From assembly GCA_022497145.1 (NCBI GenBank), contig MU385867.1, forward strand, positions 62,001-126,000: 64,000 bases of DNA, given 5' to 3'. Below, one piece after another: positions 11,167 through 23,396 of this stretch (within the stretch, counting starts at the first letter, position 1; every line of letters starts with the position of its first letter). A program made the translations under genes and the position numbers. The notes under the pieces are model-generated. The model was not told where the DNA came from. It worked only from the letters and a program-made list of their open reading frames with translations, and did not search any database. This DNA is from Rostrohypoxylon terebratum (taxonomy: Eukaryota; Ascomycota; Sordariomycetes; Xylariales; Hypoxylaceae).

Positions 11167-14070
11167 TGGCGTCGTCTTACGCTACCTGTCATCTTATTCT
11201 TCTGAATATATACTTGAGATCTGGGTATGCGTAACACCTAAATACCTAGGCAATGGGAAGGGTTACGATTATCCAGTAGTAAAATCTATACATACTCATA
11301 CAACGGGCTGGGCGAATTTGGCTCGGGTTACTCAAGGCGGTTCTTCGTTTCTGAATTTTCGGTCGCTCAGTTCTTGTTTTTTTTTTTCCTCTTCCCTAAT
11401 CCCGCGCTAGATCGTCGTCGTTCGAGGAATGAGCTCAAAAAGGGGAGTCACGTTGATATAGGACTGGAGTTTTTACTCGTTACTTGGGTTGCCTTTCAAA
11501 TCACTCTGTGTAAAAGGGGGTACAGGTCGTCGGATCCGAGCTTCGTATATACTACTTATCTATATTGCCAAGACGCCCTGCGGAGTTGTGACACAACGAT
11601 GTTCTGTTCAGGGCACGGGTTACAAAATGGTGTGGCGTGTGCGTGTATTGAGGTTGGCTTCTTGTGGTGGTGTGCTCTGGGGGGGTGGGGACATATCAGT
11701 AATGCCTGTCGGTGGTATATTGAAATAGAGCTGAAAATTTGCCGTGTCTTTTATACTACGTATGATACTCCCCTGGGAATTTAAGTGACGCTTGTTTCTG
11801 GTCAATATGTCTCCCGTTCGCCGTTACTAACACGCACTCCTGTAATTTAGGACCTAGGTATCGAAACACAATGTGATAAGTGCTTGAGTTGGTAATGGCT
11901 ATTCCATCTAATGAAATTGCAGTATAGATTTCCTATGTTAGGGTGCTGCTAGCTGTGCCACAGGACATTCATACGTGATCAGTTCCATAGCTCACTGCCT
12001 GAGTGAACATGAGTTTGAGCCCCTGCCATTCCCCTAGAAATTTACAATCGGGAGGCGATGTAGCATTGGGGGCTATAATATATAGTCCTTGAGCCTCACC
12101 GCGCGACAATCATTGCCGTTACCACAAAGCTATTAGGCTGCTAGGTCACACAGATCATTGTTCCGTCTTACGATATTGATCTAACTGTGAGTCCGGGCAA
12201 AAGCTGCCTAAGCTGTCACATTTATGTGTTGCGTGGAAGTCCTACGTTAGATCGGGAGATGGTAGAACTGTGTACCGCAATAAGTACCTACCTAACTATT
12301 GCTATTCGCCAAACGAAGTCTCTCAGATATTGAGATATATCACAGCATATAGTCATATTGCTTAAGGCAGGTATACCCAGGGTAACTGACGGTTGGGTAG
12401 ATTTCGTGTGGCAGCTTTAGATATAGGGGTAGGACGGCAGACTGCAGATGTATCCGTGAATGGCTTCCCGGATTCCTCTTGGCTAGGTTTTTAGCCCTTG
12501 GGGATCTAAAACGCTAGCCGAACTGATAGATTGACGTGTTCTTTGTGAGATTTGAATCATCATTTGCCCCATGGACTGAAATTTCTGTTCGCCTCAAATC
12601 TCTGAGTTACATCCAACTTTTAGATACCTAGGACCTAGGACCTAGGTACCTAGTAGGTAAGCTTTAGGAGGTCTATTTCTTATAGCGCCATAGAAATGTC
12701 CTGCATGATAAATACCAAGGTTAGTCCTTCGTGATAAATGAATTTCGATACTTAACGCAAAGGATTTGAAGCGTTTGTTGGGAACCAGGCGTTTAAACAC
12801 TCAGCGACCTCGGCTATACAAAATATTGATATTTTGTTCTATATTTCGTTTTTCGTTCTTGATATGTTACCGACTAATACTTGATAAATAGGACAAGCTA
12901 AGTAAGCTAAGCGAGCTAGGTAATGCCATGGCGTGCAAACACAGCATTTCACGAAGGGAAAATGAACATATAAAAGAGTCCCTTTCAATTTCACAAGTTT
13001 TCCTAATGATATATGGTTTTATTTACCCAAAATAAAGTCAATTTGGGCAGAAAAGTAGAATCCTAGAAATTGCTTGCCAATAAGGAAATACTGAGGCTAT
13101 CGACAGCGAGCGTCGTGATTCCCAAGAGTGGTTAAACTCCTGCATCATTTAGGTAATTCTTGCTGACTTTTGCTCGAAAGCCCGATGTCCATTGTCTACA
13201 ATCCCGGACTGTCGCAGCTCTGGTCAGGCTGTGCTTAAAGCGCTAAAAGCAGCGTCGCCCATGCCCGACACCGATATCCCTGCATGTTTGCAGATTCAGT
13301 TAGCGCAAAGTGGCTTCTCATCCCGCATGATACCTATCGCTTTCACCGCGGGGCGCTGTGAGATTCTAGATCGGAGTCCTCCTGCCAACTTTTCTTCCCC
13401 TTCTCTAATAATTCTTCCACTTCGTAGAAAAGTTGAACGCTGTGCAGATATGACCAATGATCAACTGATGAAAGGAGTATAAAAGTTGGAAATGATTTCC
13501 TTAGCTTCTACTTAAAGTCTTACATACCTAGTAACCTAGCTTCAAATGTTCTTCATAATTGCGACTTACGTCAATGTTGGTGCAAGTGCAAGATTTGCTT
13601 CTAACGGATACAACTGGCTTACAGGAATTGACGTCAGGGGACAAGTCTGTCAGGTTACACGCATCTCCCAGCTTGTTTTTCTAACACATTAATAGCCCCG
13701 CTCCAACTACGACCAAGATCAGTTAAACTTAGTTCCAAAAGTTTCCCCAACCATACCACCGTCACTTCCACTGCATCATTTTGCGCCCAAAACTCGCCTT
13801 AACTACTAGGTATTAGCCCTTGCCCCGCAGTGGCTTGGCTTCGTTCATTACGTCCGTTGCCTCTAATTTACCTACCTACCTACTCATACTCCCTCACACA
13901 TTCACATTCACACATACTTTTTTTTTTCAATTACATCCAACCTTGTTGGCTTTTAGTTGCTGAATCGTTTTTTTTTTTTTCGTTTTGGCTTGGCAAAATT
14001 TCATCTGCTTCATCAACCAAATCTAAGCACTAGACGATAGACTCTTTAAAAACCGTCCAAGCGCTAAATA
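11167..14070. other. Intergenic region, 2.9 kb, no gene recognised
   Basis: No ORF with recognisable protein motifs. It contains poly-T runs near 11378-11388, 13919-13928 and 13969-13980, and a triple CCTAGG-type palindromic patch at 12628-12653. The final 200 bp, with CACA/TCAC and T-rich tracts, are probably the leader of the DUF3824-like gene. Confidence 0.5.
12628..12653. repeat. CCTAGG-type palindromic repeat
   Basis: Overlapping copies of CCTAGGA/CCTAGGT form a nearly self-complementary stretch. Similar patches recur at 17442, 25281, 29581, 35191, 48131, 48441 and 54268, always outside predicted exons. Confidence 0.7.
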
Positions 14071-16227
14071 ATGTCCGCGTACGAGCCGTACGATGCTCAC
14101 GCTCCCCCGCGCGACTATTCCCGCCGGTACCACTATGACGATAGGCGTGACAGGGCAAGTCCCCGCTACGCCGAAACTCAGGAAACCTACTACAGAGTGA
14201 ACCCGAGTAGTAGGAATGCGCTTGTTCCCAGAACCCGCGAGGATAGCGAGCTGTCAGTCGAGGAAATCCACCGAGATTTCCCTCCCCCTGGCTACTCCCG
14301 GGATGTCCGTAGAACCCGATCGGCTGAACCTGGTTATGATGATTACTACTACGAGGGCCGTCACTCTCACGATGCACCTAGGGAACGTCGCCACAAGAAA
14401 CCTGGAAGCGTCTATTATGAGGAGGAAGAAAGGAGCCGCAAGCGCGTTCTTTCCAAGCAAGAAAAGATCATTGCCGCCGTCGCTGGTGGTCTTCTAGCCG
14501 CTGGCGCTAAGGAACTCTGGGACCGTCGCGAAGCTGAGAAGGAGGGTATCGAGGTCCATCGCAACGTGGCTGCATCTGCTGCTCTCGGTGCAGCTGGCGC
14601 TTTTGCTGGTTATCAGGGAGCCGACTTCTATAACAAACACACCGGCAAAGAAGACAAGAAATCAACCTACATTGTTCACAAGGGACGCGACGGCCGTGTT
14701 GTTGAGTACTATTCCGACGACGAAGACGAAGATCCAAAGAATCACAAAGGAAACAAGTCCTTTCTTGAGAACGCACTAGCTGCCGCTGGTCTTGGGAGCG
14801 CCATTAAAGCTCTAACTGGCGGTGCTGGCTCTGATAGGGATTCGAGGAGTCGCCATGGAAGTCGACGTGGTAGCCCGGACTCGTATCGCTCCCGCGATAG
14901 CAAGAAGAGTTCCCGGGATACCCCTGCGGCTAGAATGCAGAAGGCTGCAAAGGCATCGCTCGTCGCTGGCGCTGCAGAAGCTTTTCGGGTTGCTAAGGAA
15001 CCAGGTGGCTGGAAGGGAGAGAAGATGAAGCGAGTTCTCACCGCAGCTGCCGGTGCGGCAACAATCGATGCTGCCCATGATCCTTCCAAAGACAGCAAGC
15101 GCCACCTCGTCGAAGCCGTTATCGGTGGTCTTCTTGGAAACCGTATGTTGCACGGCTCTAGAAAAGACATCGAGGAAGACCGAAGGACCGGCCGGAGCAG
15201 ATCTCGCTCTCGCGCTCGATCGGAGGGCGGCTCCAAGGCGAGCGGTCTCGCGGCGCTTGCTACAGCAGGCTTGGGTGCATTGGGCGCCAAGAAACTCGTC
15301 GATAGCCGAAGCCGATCTCGATCTCGTCGGGGAGACAGCGTTGATTCTTATGATAGTCGCAGTCCTTCTCCACGCAGGCGCCGTAGCAGCCGTAGTCGCA
15401 GCCGCAGTGTCGTTGATAAAGCGCGCCGTAGCCTTGCTAAGATCGGAATCGGTAGCGACCCTGATCCCCGCGATGACGATGATGACAGCTACTACGAAGA
15501 CCGGCCGTCCCGCAAGAGTCGTCACAGGAGCCCATCTTACGACGACGATGACGACGATTACAAGTCTCGGGCCTACATGAGAGGCGGACGAGGCCCCGCG
15601 CCTCGCGATGTTTATGATGATTATGATGATGAAGAGCGGTCTATCGGCGGTGGAAGATCACGTAGTGGATCACGTTCAAGAAAAGGTAGGTCTAGTTCCG
15701 CTTCTAGTAGCGATCTTGGAGATTCAGATGAAGATAAGAAGGTGACATCGAAGATGCGTCGTAAACAACTCATTACGACGGGGTTAGCAGCTGTCGCTAC
15801 TATCCACGCTGCTCACAACGTGTATGGCAGCATGGGACAGCGTGACGCAAGACACAGGGCAGTTAAAGAGGGCAAACTTAGTCCGGAGGAGGCTAGAAAG
15901 CTGAGGACTAAAGCACTTCTGCAAGATGCGGCTTCTGTCGGCATCGCGGCACTGGGCGTCAAGGGCGCCATTTCGGAGCTCAAGGAGGCACGAGAACAGG
16001 CCAAAGCAGTTAGTGAATGGAAAGAAGAACGGCAGCGGCGTCATGAAAGACGAATGGAGCGATTGAAGCGGGCAAACTCCAGCTATAGTGGCAGGTCCAG
16101 GGCTGACAATTGGAATACTTCAGCTCCACCACAAGAAAATCGGTATGACGAGGGCCCTCGTTACACCGATGGGAATCCCTATTCTGCTGCTTTGCCCGCT
16201 CCCCCGGTGGGCTACGACAGGAGGTGA
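14071..16227 (+). CDS. DUF3824-like protein, SR-rich with glycine-zipper segments
   Basis: Single exon, 718 aa, function unknown. The N-terminus (1-125) is Arg/Tyr/Asp-rich. Ala/Gly-rich hydrophobic segments recur: IIAAVAGGLLAAGAKELWD (about 132-150), ASAALGAAGAFAGYQGADFY (about 168-187), KAAKASLVAGAAEAFRVAKE, GLAALATAGLGALGAKKLV and, near the C-terminus, LITTGLAAVATIHAAHNVYG and ASVGIAALGVKGAISELKEA. Between them lie Arg/Ser dipeptide tracts, e.g. SRSRSRSRRG and SSRSRSRS, and Asp/Glu clusters. This pattern is what I remember for fungal proteins carrying Pfam DUF3824. The segments look like glycine zippers rather than ordinary transmembrane helices, as most contain charged residues, so membrane association or oligomerisation is inference. 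The start is the first ATG of the frame and the N-terminal MSAYEP is typical. The RS tracts could be phosphorylated by SR kinases. Confidence 0.85.
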   Translation: MSAYEPYDAHAPPRDYSRRYHYDDRRDRASPRYAETQETYYRVNPSSRNALVPRTREDSELSVEEIHRDFPPPGYSRDVRRTRSAEPGYDDYYYEGRHSHDAPRERRHKKPGSVYYEEEERSRKRVLSKQEKIIAAVAGGLLAAGAKELWDRREAEKEGIEVHRNVAASAALGAAGAFAGYQGADFYNKHTGKEDKKSTYIVHKGRDGRVVEYYSDDEDEDPKNHKGNKSFLENALAAAGLGSAIKALTGGAGSDRDSRSRHGSRRGSPDSYRSRDSKKSSRDTPAARMQKAAKASLVAGAAEAFRVAKEPGGWKGEKMKRVLTAAAGAATIDAAHDPSKDSKRHLVEAVIGGLLGNRMLHGSRKDIEEDRRTGRSRSRSRARSEGGSKASGLAALATAGLGALGAKKLVDSRSRSRSRRGDSVDSYDSRSPSPRRRRSSRSRSRSVVDKARRSLAKIGIGSDPDPRDDDDDSYYEDRPSRKSRHRSPSYDDDDDDYKSRAYMRGGRGPAPRDVYDDYDDEERSIGGGRSRSGSRSRKGRSSSASSSDLGDSDEDKKVTSKMRRKQLITTGLAAVATIHAAHNVYGSMGQRDARHRAVKEGKLSPEEARKLRTKALLQDAASVGIAALGVKGAISELKEAREQAKAVSEWKEERQRRHERRMERLKRANSSYSGRSRADNWNTSAPPQENRYDEGPRYTDGNPYSAALPAPPVGYDRR

Positions 16228-18775
16228 TAGGCAGGATGCTAGACCATCCTCCTTCGCCTACATGTGGGCTTCAATTTTGCTGGGCGCCCAATCATACACA
16301 CGTATGGTCTGCAGCATACACGCCTGCCTCAAACCCCATTACGATTTACGACACATTATGAATGATGTTTCTTTTTGGATAATACAAAATTTAAAACCAA
16401 GGTGTTTGGAAATGGGTTAAAATTTAACTGCGTCAAGAGCTATATTGGAACTAACCCCGGTCGTTTTGAGATACTAGAAACAAAGTCTCGTTCGCCGCGT
16501 TGCATCTCTTCTGAATCTCCTAACGCTATGCACAATTCTATGATGACCTACCTTCATAAATAACTTGAGCTTTTCACTAATACCAATTGATTCTGTGACA
16601 GATGGCCGTCGTCACCGCCACCGCCACGATGATTAAATTGGTGCACAAGTCCGGCTTTAGGTAATGCAACGAGGGGCGTGTGCGTACTACCTGGACCGTA
16701 ACTTGTGTCACCGGAAACGGGTTACGGATTCTGGAAGCATCAGCCCTCATGCAGGACAGGCCTGGAACAGCCATGCAGCCAGCATCGACGATGGTTGGGT
16801 GTATATTCTGCCGAGCGCCGCGGGCTGGAACTCATCTCCCCCGTTCTTACCAACCGATCTGGGCACCCGGAGTTTGTGCCCCGCCTTCCAGGGAGATTGA
16901 TCGTCTGGTTCTACAATTCCGACGTTGTGGTCAAACAGCCATAATGGGATGTGACAGAGACGGGAAGAGGAGCTGCAAGATTCTCTATGGGAAAGAGTAG
17001 GATCTAGGTGATTAGGTTCGGACAAGTACATATATATCTAGTAAAAGGACAAGTAAATGAGGAAAAGGGTCACACTAAACTAACGCACGCGTGGCACGTA
17101 TCGATGGGTCGAGGCTGGTCGGGTTTATCTTCCAACAGGATCTAGGTAATCATGCTCGATATATGTACCATGGGCGGTGTGTTGTATATGAACGCGGGAA
17201 GGGGTGAAGAGGGGGAGGGCTGCAGGCTCGGATTTGCTTGGGTATATTTTCTGGGGTGGTTTTTCCCAGTCTTTGACGATGACGATTACGACATTAGGAC
17301 GACCTCTGATTGGACGAAGCGACGAAGTCTTTTCCTTGTTCTTATTGGTCTTATTTCTTGTGTTATCTCGCTTTCTCTTATAGTCAGGTTATATTATATT
17401 TCACGCATACAACTACGAACTTACGAACTTACGATGCTTGGCTAGGACCTAGGTCCTAGGTACTCACGGCCCCCCAAGTGAAGTAACCAGAGATGCCTAA
17501 CGATCTAAGGAGGCGTCATTGGGCAAGCACACTATAGAATTCAGGTTCGTTAGTGTAACTGATCTGTCACGGGATAGGCCTACCTCTACCCGACTGGAAG
17601 CCATACATATTTCACCTTGCCTCACCTCGCGTGCATACATGGGAGCAGATGCCCGAAAACCCGACTGTAGCGGAGAAGTGATAAGTCGAGTTGCATTCGG
17701 CCTGGCGACCTTACGTGTCTCTACCTACCATACATCTGATTCTACTCGTCAACGTCCCGCAAGGGCGAGCACATATTAATCCTGCGCATAGAGAAAGATA
17801 CATAGGTCCTAGGTCAAGTACCTTTTACCCGTTACTACTACACCGAAGATCGGATCCAAGGTACGCATCGGGGAATAGGTGTAAATATACCGTTTTTGAC
17901 ATTTTTATAATATAACTACTACTACAAGCCCAAGTAGCAGAACAGTATGTTCTTGTCGCGACGCTTCCGTAGCACAAGCGGTAGCGGACTAATGAAATGA
18001 ATGATGTCATTGTGCTGACCGCCTCTCTCCTCTCGGAGTCGCGGCGTGGCGAGCGAGAGAGCAAATATCCCGCGCAAAATAACCTTGTCGTGCTTCGTAC
18101 CACTCCCTTGGATCGTCCGCAGAGCTTTGGTCGCCCTTGGGAAAGGGTTTGGAGTCGACTAGATGTTGCACTTTGGCGGGGCACGACGATTCTTTTCTTT
18201 TTCTTCCATTGCGGTCTGTGAAGGTTTAATATACCCATGTTGCGTTCTTACTTCACCTGGTGGGAGTTTTCGTAATTACCCGGTATTACTAGTATGAAAG
18301 GGATTTAGGGACCATGTTTCTTTACCTGTTAGCGATCCTAGAGAGCTGCATGAAATAATACCCGGTGGGAAATCCCAGTATGAGTTGAGGTTAAGAGGTG
18401 TAGTTCTTTCAAGCTCTGCCGATGTCTTGGCGTGCTGAAGAGTCGAGCCGCATAGTCACAGTCACTTCCCCCCACAGCTTGGCATTCGTGCCGAATAGAG
18501 ATGAGACCAAGGAATAGAATGTCACTCGGGCGTATGCGCAAGGTCCGACTTTACGAATCGCAAGAATAGGCTTATGGAGTACGCAAATGGCGCGAGGGCA
18601 TTCAGACATCATATAGGCTCGGTTGAACAATCTAGTAACCAGCTCGACCCCGATAACTTCATTATGCTGGCTTCTTCTTTCATGTGAGACACCTATTATT
18701 ATGTACAATGTCGGTTCATAGACTCATCCGTGGTATCCTAATGGGTATATTGAATACAGGAAGAGGCGAGCTTGA
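16228..18775. other. Convergent intergenic region between the DUF3824-like gene and clf1
   Basis: Only random short ORFs are seen. It must hold the 3' ends of two converging genes. A perfect 18-nt palindrome sits at 17442-17459. Nothing else stands out. Confidence 0.5.
17442..17459. repeat. Perfect 18-nt palindrome of CCTAGG type
   Basis: CTAGGACCT followed directly by AGGTCCTAG; the two halves are exact reverse complements without a spacer. It is the cleanest example of a motif dispersed through the gene-free parts of the window. Confidence 0.85.
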
Positions 18776-20800
18776 TTAGCTGACAGCCCCACCACCTTGC
18801 TTCCAGGCGTGAGCCATAGCCAGCAACTTCGACAGATCTTGCTTCTGCTCGTCATCTGCAGGGAAGACATAATCGATGTACTCCTCGAACGTGTCGTCTT
18901 CGAGCTTGCGTCTGCGCTTGGTTCTGCGAGGCATTTGCTTCTGGACCTTCTCAATGTCTTCTGCCGAACCGTGGGTGCGCTCAAAAGACAGCCAGGCGTT
19001 GAGAAGGGAAACCCTCTCTTCCTTAAGCTCCTTCTCCTTCATACGCTTATGAGCACGCTCGAATACACTACGAGCCCTGGACTTCGCTTCTTCACTGATA
19101 GGTCGCTCCTCCTCCTCGCCTGCTCCTTCCTCGTCATCCTCTGGAATGTTGATCTCAAAGTGTGCATAGCTGATCCAGACCTTGACATGATCCGTCTTCT
19201 CTAGCAATCTCTCGTATAGATCACGCGTCTTCTCATACTCGCCCTCCTCTTCCTCGAAATCGATATATGCCTTCCATAGCAGCTCTGGCATATCCAAGAC
19301 TTGTTGGTTAATAGCGAGCTCGAAGATGGCCCTCGTCCTCTCAAGATCGTCTAATCCTCTTTCGAGTTCGGCGAACTTGATCCATGTTTGGCAATTGGCC
19401 GGATTCCACTCTATGTGTTTTTCGTAGAGTGTTCGGCATCGCACGAATTCGAACAGTTTTAATTCAAGCTCGATGTAGCCCTTGAATAACTTGTCCTTTG
19501 GACACATACCAATTGCTTGTCCGAGAGTCTTTCGCGCGGTCGTTAATTCGCCTTGTCTTATTTCAAACTGGGCTCTTAGCAACCAAACCTTAGCGAAAGT
19601 GAATTTCTTGTGAGGAATCAAGTCGAGGCATAGTTTGTAGATTTGGCGCGCTCTGCCAACGTCTTTCGCCTCCATCTCCTCCCAGATTGCGTAAAAGATC
19701 CACAAGTAGATGTATCGCCGCCAGTGTCTCTTCTCCTGTGTCGGCGGGATTTGTGCTACTGCCCTCTCGTAGACGTCCCTCACTCGATCCAGGTCGCCCG
19801 ATGTCTCCTCTAGTCGCGCGTAGTCGAACCATATGTCATAATTCTTCGGGTTCTCCTTGATTTGATCTTCGTAAAGCCGCCTTCGCTTCGATAGAATAAC
19901 GTCTTCGACGCCATCTCGGTCACCGTACTGCTTCTCGAAAGTCGTGTAGGCCTTGTGCAAGCCCATAGACTTTGACCGAGGGAGGCGATCCAGAGCGTAT
20001 TTGTAAATAGCCCTAGCCCGTTCATACTCCTTGAGCTTGGCCTCAAACCTAGCGTAGGCGATGAACAGTCTCTCGTCGACGAATTCATCTCCCAAGGCTT
20101 CCACAGCGGAACCAAAAACCTCTCTGACTAAATCACTGGTCCCATATTCTTCTTCGAACTTGGCCCATTTAATCCAATTACGCGGTTCGGGGTGTATGAT
20201 GGTGAATCGTTCGAAAATATCACGGGCGCGCTGAAATTCGCCATACCGCTTCTCCATTTTGATGTAGGCACTCCATGCCGCCTCGTCTGGTTCCCATGAC
20301 ATCCACCTCTCGAACACCTGTCGCGTGCCGGGGATATTCCCCAGCATCTCCTCCATGTATACATATTTGTACCATAGTTTATCGACTCTGGGTAGGATAG
20401 TGACGGCACGGTCAAGAAGATTCCTCGCGTGATTAATATTCCTGTTCTTCATCTCGGCTTCGATATATCGAATCCATAGTATAACAGACGTGGAATCGAC
20501 GTCCAAGGCCCGTTCGAATATGGATCGCGCGCGCTTAAATTCTTTTTGCTCGAGCTCCCACGCAGCATACCGCGTCCAGTTGTTCATGTTAATCCTATTT
20601 CGACGGACATAGTCTTCGAACTCCCTTCGTTTCCGGCCTTGAAACTCATGGAGCTCTTCTAGATCGCCGAATCGCTGGGTAGGCGCCTGTAGAGAAGTCT
20701 CCTGTCGGTCGACTGCTTCTCGAAGAAGCTGTTCGGCGGAGATCTGAATAGGCGCGGCGGCCTTGTTCTTAACCCTCGGAGGGCCGCGCGAAGACTCCAT
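18776..20800 (-). CDS. clf1: Pre-mRNA-splicing factor Clf1 (Syf3, crooked-neck-like)
   Basis: Scaffold protein of the Prp19-associated (NTC) complex, needed for spliceosome assembly and activation. Single exon, 674 aa, close to the 680-690 aa usual for fungal Clf1. The N-terminus has the family signature [18 protein letters not shown] and [20 protein letters not shown]. Nearly the whole protein consists of HAT (half-a-TPR) repeats, each with an aromatic pair and a conserved Glu or Ala, e.g. [40 protein letters not shown] and [13 protein letters not shown]. The C-terminal part is acidic then basic ([13 protein letters not shown]). The start ATG at 20800 is the first in frame and fits the family. 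It is transcribed away from prp31 across 644 bp, so the two splicing genes may share a bidirectional promoter. Confidence 0.95.
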   Translation of the reverse strand: MESSRGPPRVKNKAAAPIQISAEQLLREAVDRQETSLQAPTQRFGDLEELHEFQGRKRREFEDYVRRNRINMNNWTRYAAWELEQKEFKRARSIFERALDVDSTSVILWIRYIEAEMKNRNINHARNLLDRAVTILPRVDKLWYKYVYMEEMLGNIPGTRQVFERWMSWEPDEAAWSAYIKMEKRYGEFQRARDIFERFTIIHPEPRNWIKWAKFEEEYGTSDLVREVFGSAVEALGDEFVDERLFIAYARFEAKLKEYERARAIYKYALDRLPRSKSMGLHKAYTTFEKQYGDRDGVEDVILSKRRRLYEDQIKENPKNYDIWFDYARLEETSGDLDRVRDVYERAVAQIPPTQEKRHWRRYIYLWIFYAIWEEMEAKDVGRARQIYKLCLDLIPHKKFTFAKVWLLRAQFEIRQGELTTARKTLGQAIGMCPKDKLFKGYIELELKLFEFVRCRTLYEKHIEWNPANCQTWIKFAELERGLDDLERTRAIFELAINQQVLDMPELLWKAYIDFEEEEGEYEKTRDLYERLLEKTDHVKVWISYAHFEINIPEDDEEGAGEEEERPISEEAKSRARSVFERAHKRMKEKELKEERVSLLNAWLSFERTHGSAEDIEKVQKQMPRRTKRRRKLEDDTFEEYIDYVFPADDEQKQDLSKLLAMAHAWKQGGGAVS

Positions 20801-21444
20801 GGTGGCTAAGAAAACGAATGACGCGTAAGTAGATAGAGATGATTGTTAGTGACAAGGAACTGGAGGATCTAGCAGTCAGAGGAAAAGAGAAACATGAAGA
20901 AGACCGTTGCGATAGAATTTGTAATGATCTACCTGGGTCCTGGATAAAAACATGAAAAAGGTTGAGAGTTACAAGGCTGAAGGTACAGCATACTACCAAA
21001 ATAATTAAACACGACCCTGGACAAGATACGGAAAATTGAGTTTAGCCGATAAGGTAGGCGCGATTTCAATCTATGATTGGATAAAAGAGCTCACTGTACC
21101 CATATTAAATTACAATCGCCGCGACTCAAGGCTGCGACTGACCTTTGAGCTTGGACTGGAATTTTTAACTTTCATCATTCTTTCCTTTATTCCATTTCCA
21201 TACTTAATTCCGTTGTCGCATTTCAATTTCATCTTTAAATCCTAAACCAACAAGAACAACAACAACAACAAGAACAACGTCTCCTCGACCGAACCGTCGA
21301 TCATCTATCTCGAATCAACTACAACCTGAAGAACTGCGTTCGTTTAGCATTTAGTATTTGGCATTCGGCTGGAGAGAATTCGCTTTTTTCGCCTTACCCA
21401 ACAGTGTCGCGCGACCGACACGCGATCGATTGCCGCTCGACACG
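20801..21444. promoter_or_regulatory. Shared divergent promoter region of clf1 and prp31
   Basis: A 644-bp gap between two head-to-head splicing-factor genes. It includes a run of CAA/AAC triplets at about 21248-21280 in the presumed prp31 leader, a kind of sequence expected to stay unstructured. No TATA box is obvious. Bidirectional use is inferred from the arrangement only. Confidence 0.5.
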
Positions 21445-23396
21445 ATGTCGACCCTTGCAGATGAGCTGCTGCAGGATTTTGAGGACTCGGGCTCCGAGAA
21501 TGGGGAGGAGCAAAATGATGTTGGTCTTGACCTCGATGGTCCGGCTGTCGGCCCTCCGACAACCCACGATGACGGCGACATGATGCTCGATGGCGATGAA
21601 GAAGCCGAGCCTGACGAAGATGAAGAAATGGGTGGTGTGAATGGCGGTGTTGTTGAATCTCCAGAAGATGAGGAAACTACCAAAGCTCAGGTAGAGAAGA
21701 TGCAGTTAGGTGGCGTGAAGGATATTCGCAAAGTTACTACTGTTATGGACAGGTTGGAACCTCTACTAAAGGTTAGTCTACTATCAAAACTCCCTTTCTA
21801 CATTCTACGAACGGTGATGAAGTGTTTACATCTCCTGCTTTGAGCAACAGATCTGACCGACTGGTTACGGCCTTACAGGATATCGCACATTACCAATCAA
21901 GACCTCTTACGCCTCAAACGACCAACATAGGTAACATCGAGGACAACCCCGAGTACAAGATCCTCACTGAATCAAATACTCTGTCCACCCAGATTGATGG
22001 CGAGATTATGAAGGTCCACAAGTTCATCAGAGATCATTATTCCGCTCGATTCCCCGAACTCGAAACTCTCGTCCAAAATGCCATCGAGTACGCCAAGGTT
22101 GTCGCCATTATCGGAAATGGTCCTATGGATTCGGATAGCATAAGAGCTCTTCAGAGCTCATCCGATAATCCTCTAGGCGAATCCCTCAAGTCAGTTTTAG
22201 ACGGTCCATCATTAATGATCGTCACCGTCGAAGCCACTACGACCAAGGGACATCAAATAAGTCAAGAGGAGCTTGAACGCATTCTTAAGGCCTGTCATAT
22301 GATGATAAAAATGGACAAGGCTAAGAAGACGCTTACAGACTACGTACAGTCTCGAATGAACATCTTCGCACCCAACCTTACAGCTTTGGTAGGGTCCTTG
22401 ACTGCTGCACAATTGATCAACAACGCCGGAGGTTTAACGAATCTGTCACGGACCCCAGCTTGCAACCTCGCTGCTTGGGGGTCCAAGAGATCAGGAAATA
22501 CGGCATTCGCTACCAACGTAGGCGTTAAGCAGCAAGGATATCTGTATCATTCGCCGATCATCCGTGGTATTCCCAGCGATTTGAAAAAGAAGGCTATGAA
22601 GGCGGTAGCAGCAAAACTTGTCCTAGCCGCGCGTGCAGATACCGGCCATACAAATCCCGATGGGTCATACGGCGAAGAGTTAAGAAGTCAATGTCTGGAG
22701 AGATTGGATAAGTTGACGGAACCGCCTCCAAACAAAGGCCAGCGAGCCCTACCGGCTCCCGATGATAAGCCCTCGAGAAAGCGAGGTGGTCGACGAGCGC
22801 GAAAGGCGAAGGAAGCAACGGCGATGACCGAGCTGCGTAAGGCACAGAATCGTATGGTGTTCGGCAAGGAAGAGAAGGAAACCGACTACGGTATAGGCGA
22901 TTCTACGACGGGCATGGGAATGATTGGCCAGACCAATGACGGAAGAATTCGGGGAATGCAGATTGATAATCGGACCCGAGCAAAGCTCAGCCAAAAGCAC
23001 AAGGGTTGGGGAGGCGCCACGCCTATGGGCGGTGCAGCATCGTCGTTACGCGGCTTTGGCCAATCAGGCAACAACATCGACCTTCGTGGTAAGGGTCTAC
23101 GAACTTCAGGGGTAGGATCCACCGTCGGCGGAGGTGCGGGGACGGCCTCCTCTTTAGCATTTACGCCGGTTCAGGGACTAGAGCTTGTAGACCCCAAGGT
23201 TCAAGCTGAGCTTAATCGCAAGAGAAAGGCAGAAGAGGACCGTTGGTTCAAGGGCGGCACCTTCACCCAGGTTTCCGGAGGCGGGACTGCTAGTAGTGCC
23301 AACGGCGGCTTTAAGGTACCTGGACAGCCGCCTAGCAAGAGAGTTGATACCGGCGCTGGCAAGATGGGACCGCCCTCCATTCCCGTTAAGAAATAA
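21445..23396 (+). CDS. prp31: U4/U6 snRNP protein Prp31
   Basis: Component of the U4/U6.U5 tri-snRNP that binds the 15.5K protein and U4 snRNA through its Nop domain. Two exons, 21445-21771 and 21879-23396, give 614 aa; the intron is GT-AG with an acceptor after TTACAG. The N-terminus is acidic (residues 10-80). A NOSIC segment lies at about 147-190 (KVHKFIRDHYSARFPELETL). The Nop domain spans about 200-345, with GPSLMIVTVEATTTKG and LTALVGSLTAAQLI. The Prp31 C-terminal domain follows, with SRKRGGRRARKAKEATAMTE and GYGIG-like DYGIGDSTTG. The Nop-domain loop has the fungal-type LSRTPACNLAAWG. The tail is Gly/Ser-rich. The ATG at 21445 gives the expected MSTLADELLQDFEDSG start. Confidence 0.95.

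Noticed and set aside
13192..13482. 96-codon open frame with a protein-like look
   Set aside because: Begins with TTG rather than ATG, no known motif and no neighbouring exons that extend it; a decayed gene fragment is possible but unsupported.
17960..18030. tRNA A-box-like TAGCACAAGCGG
   Set aside because: No B box or cloverleaf follows at the proper distance.
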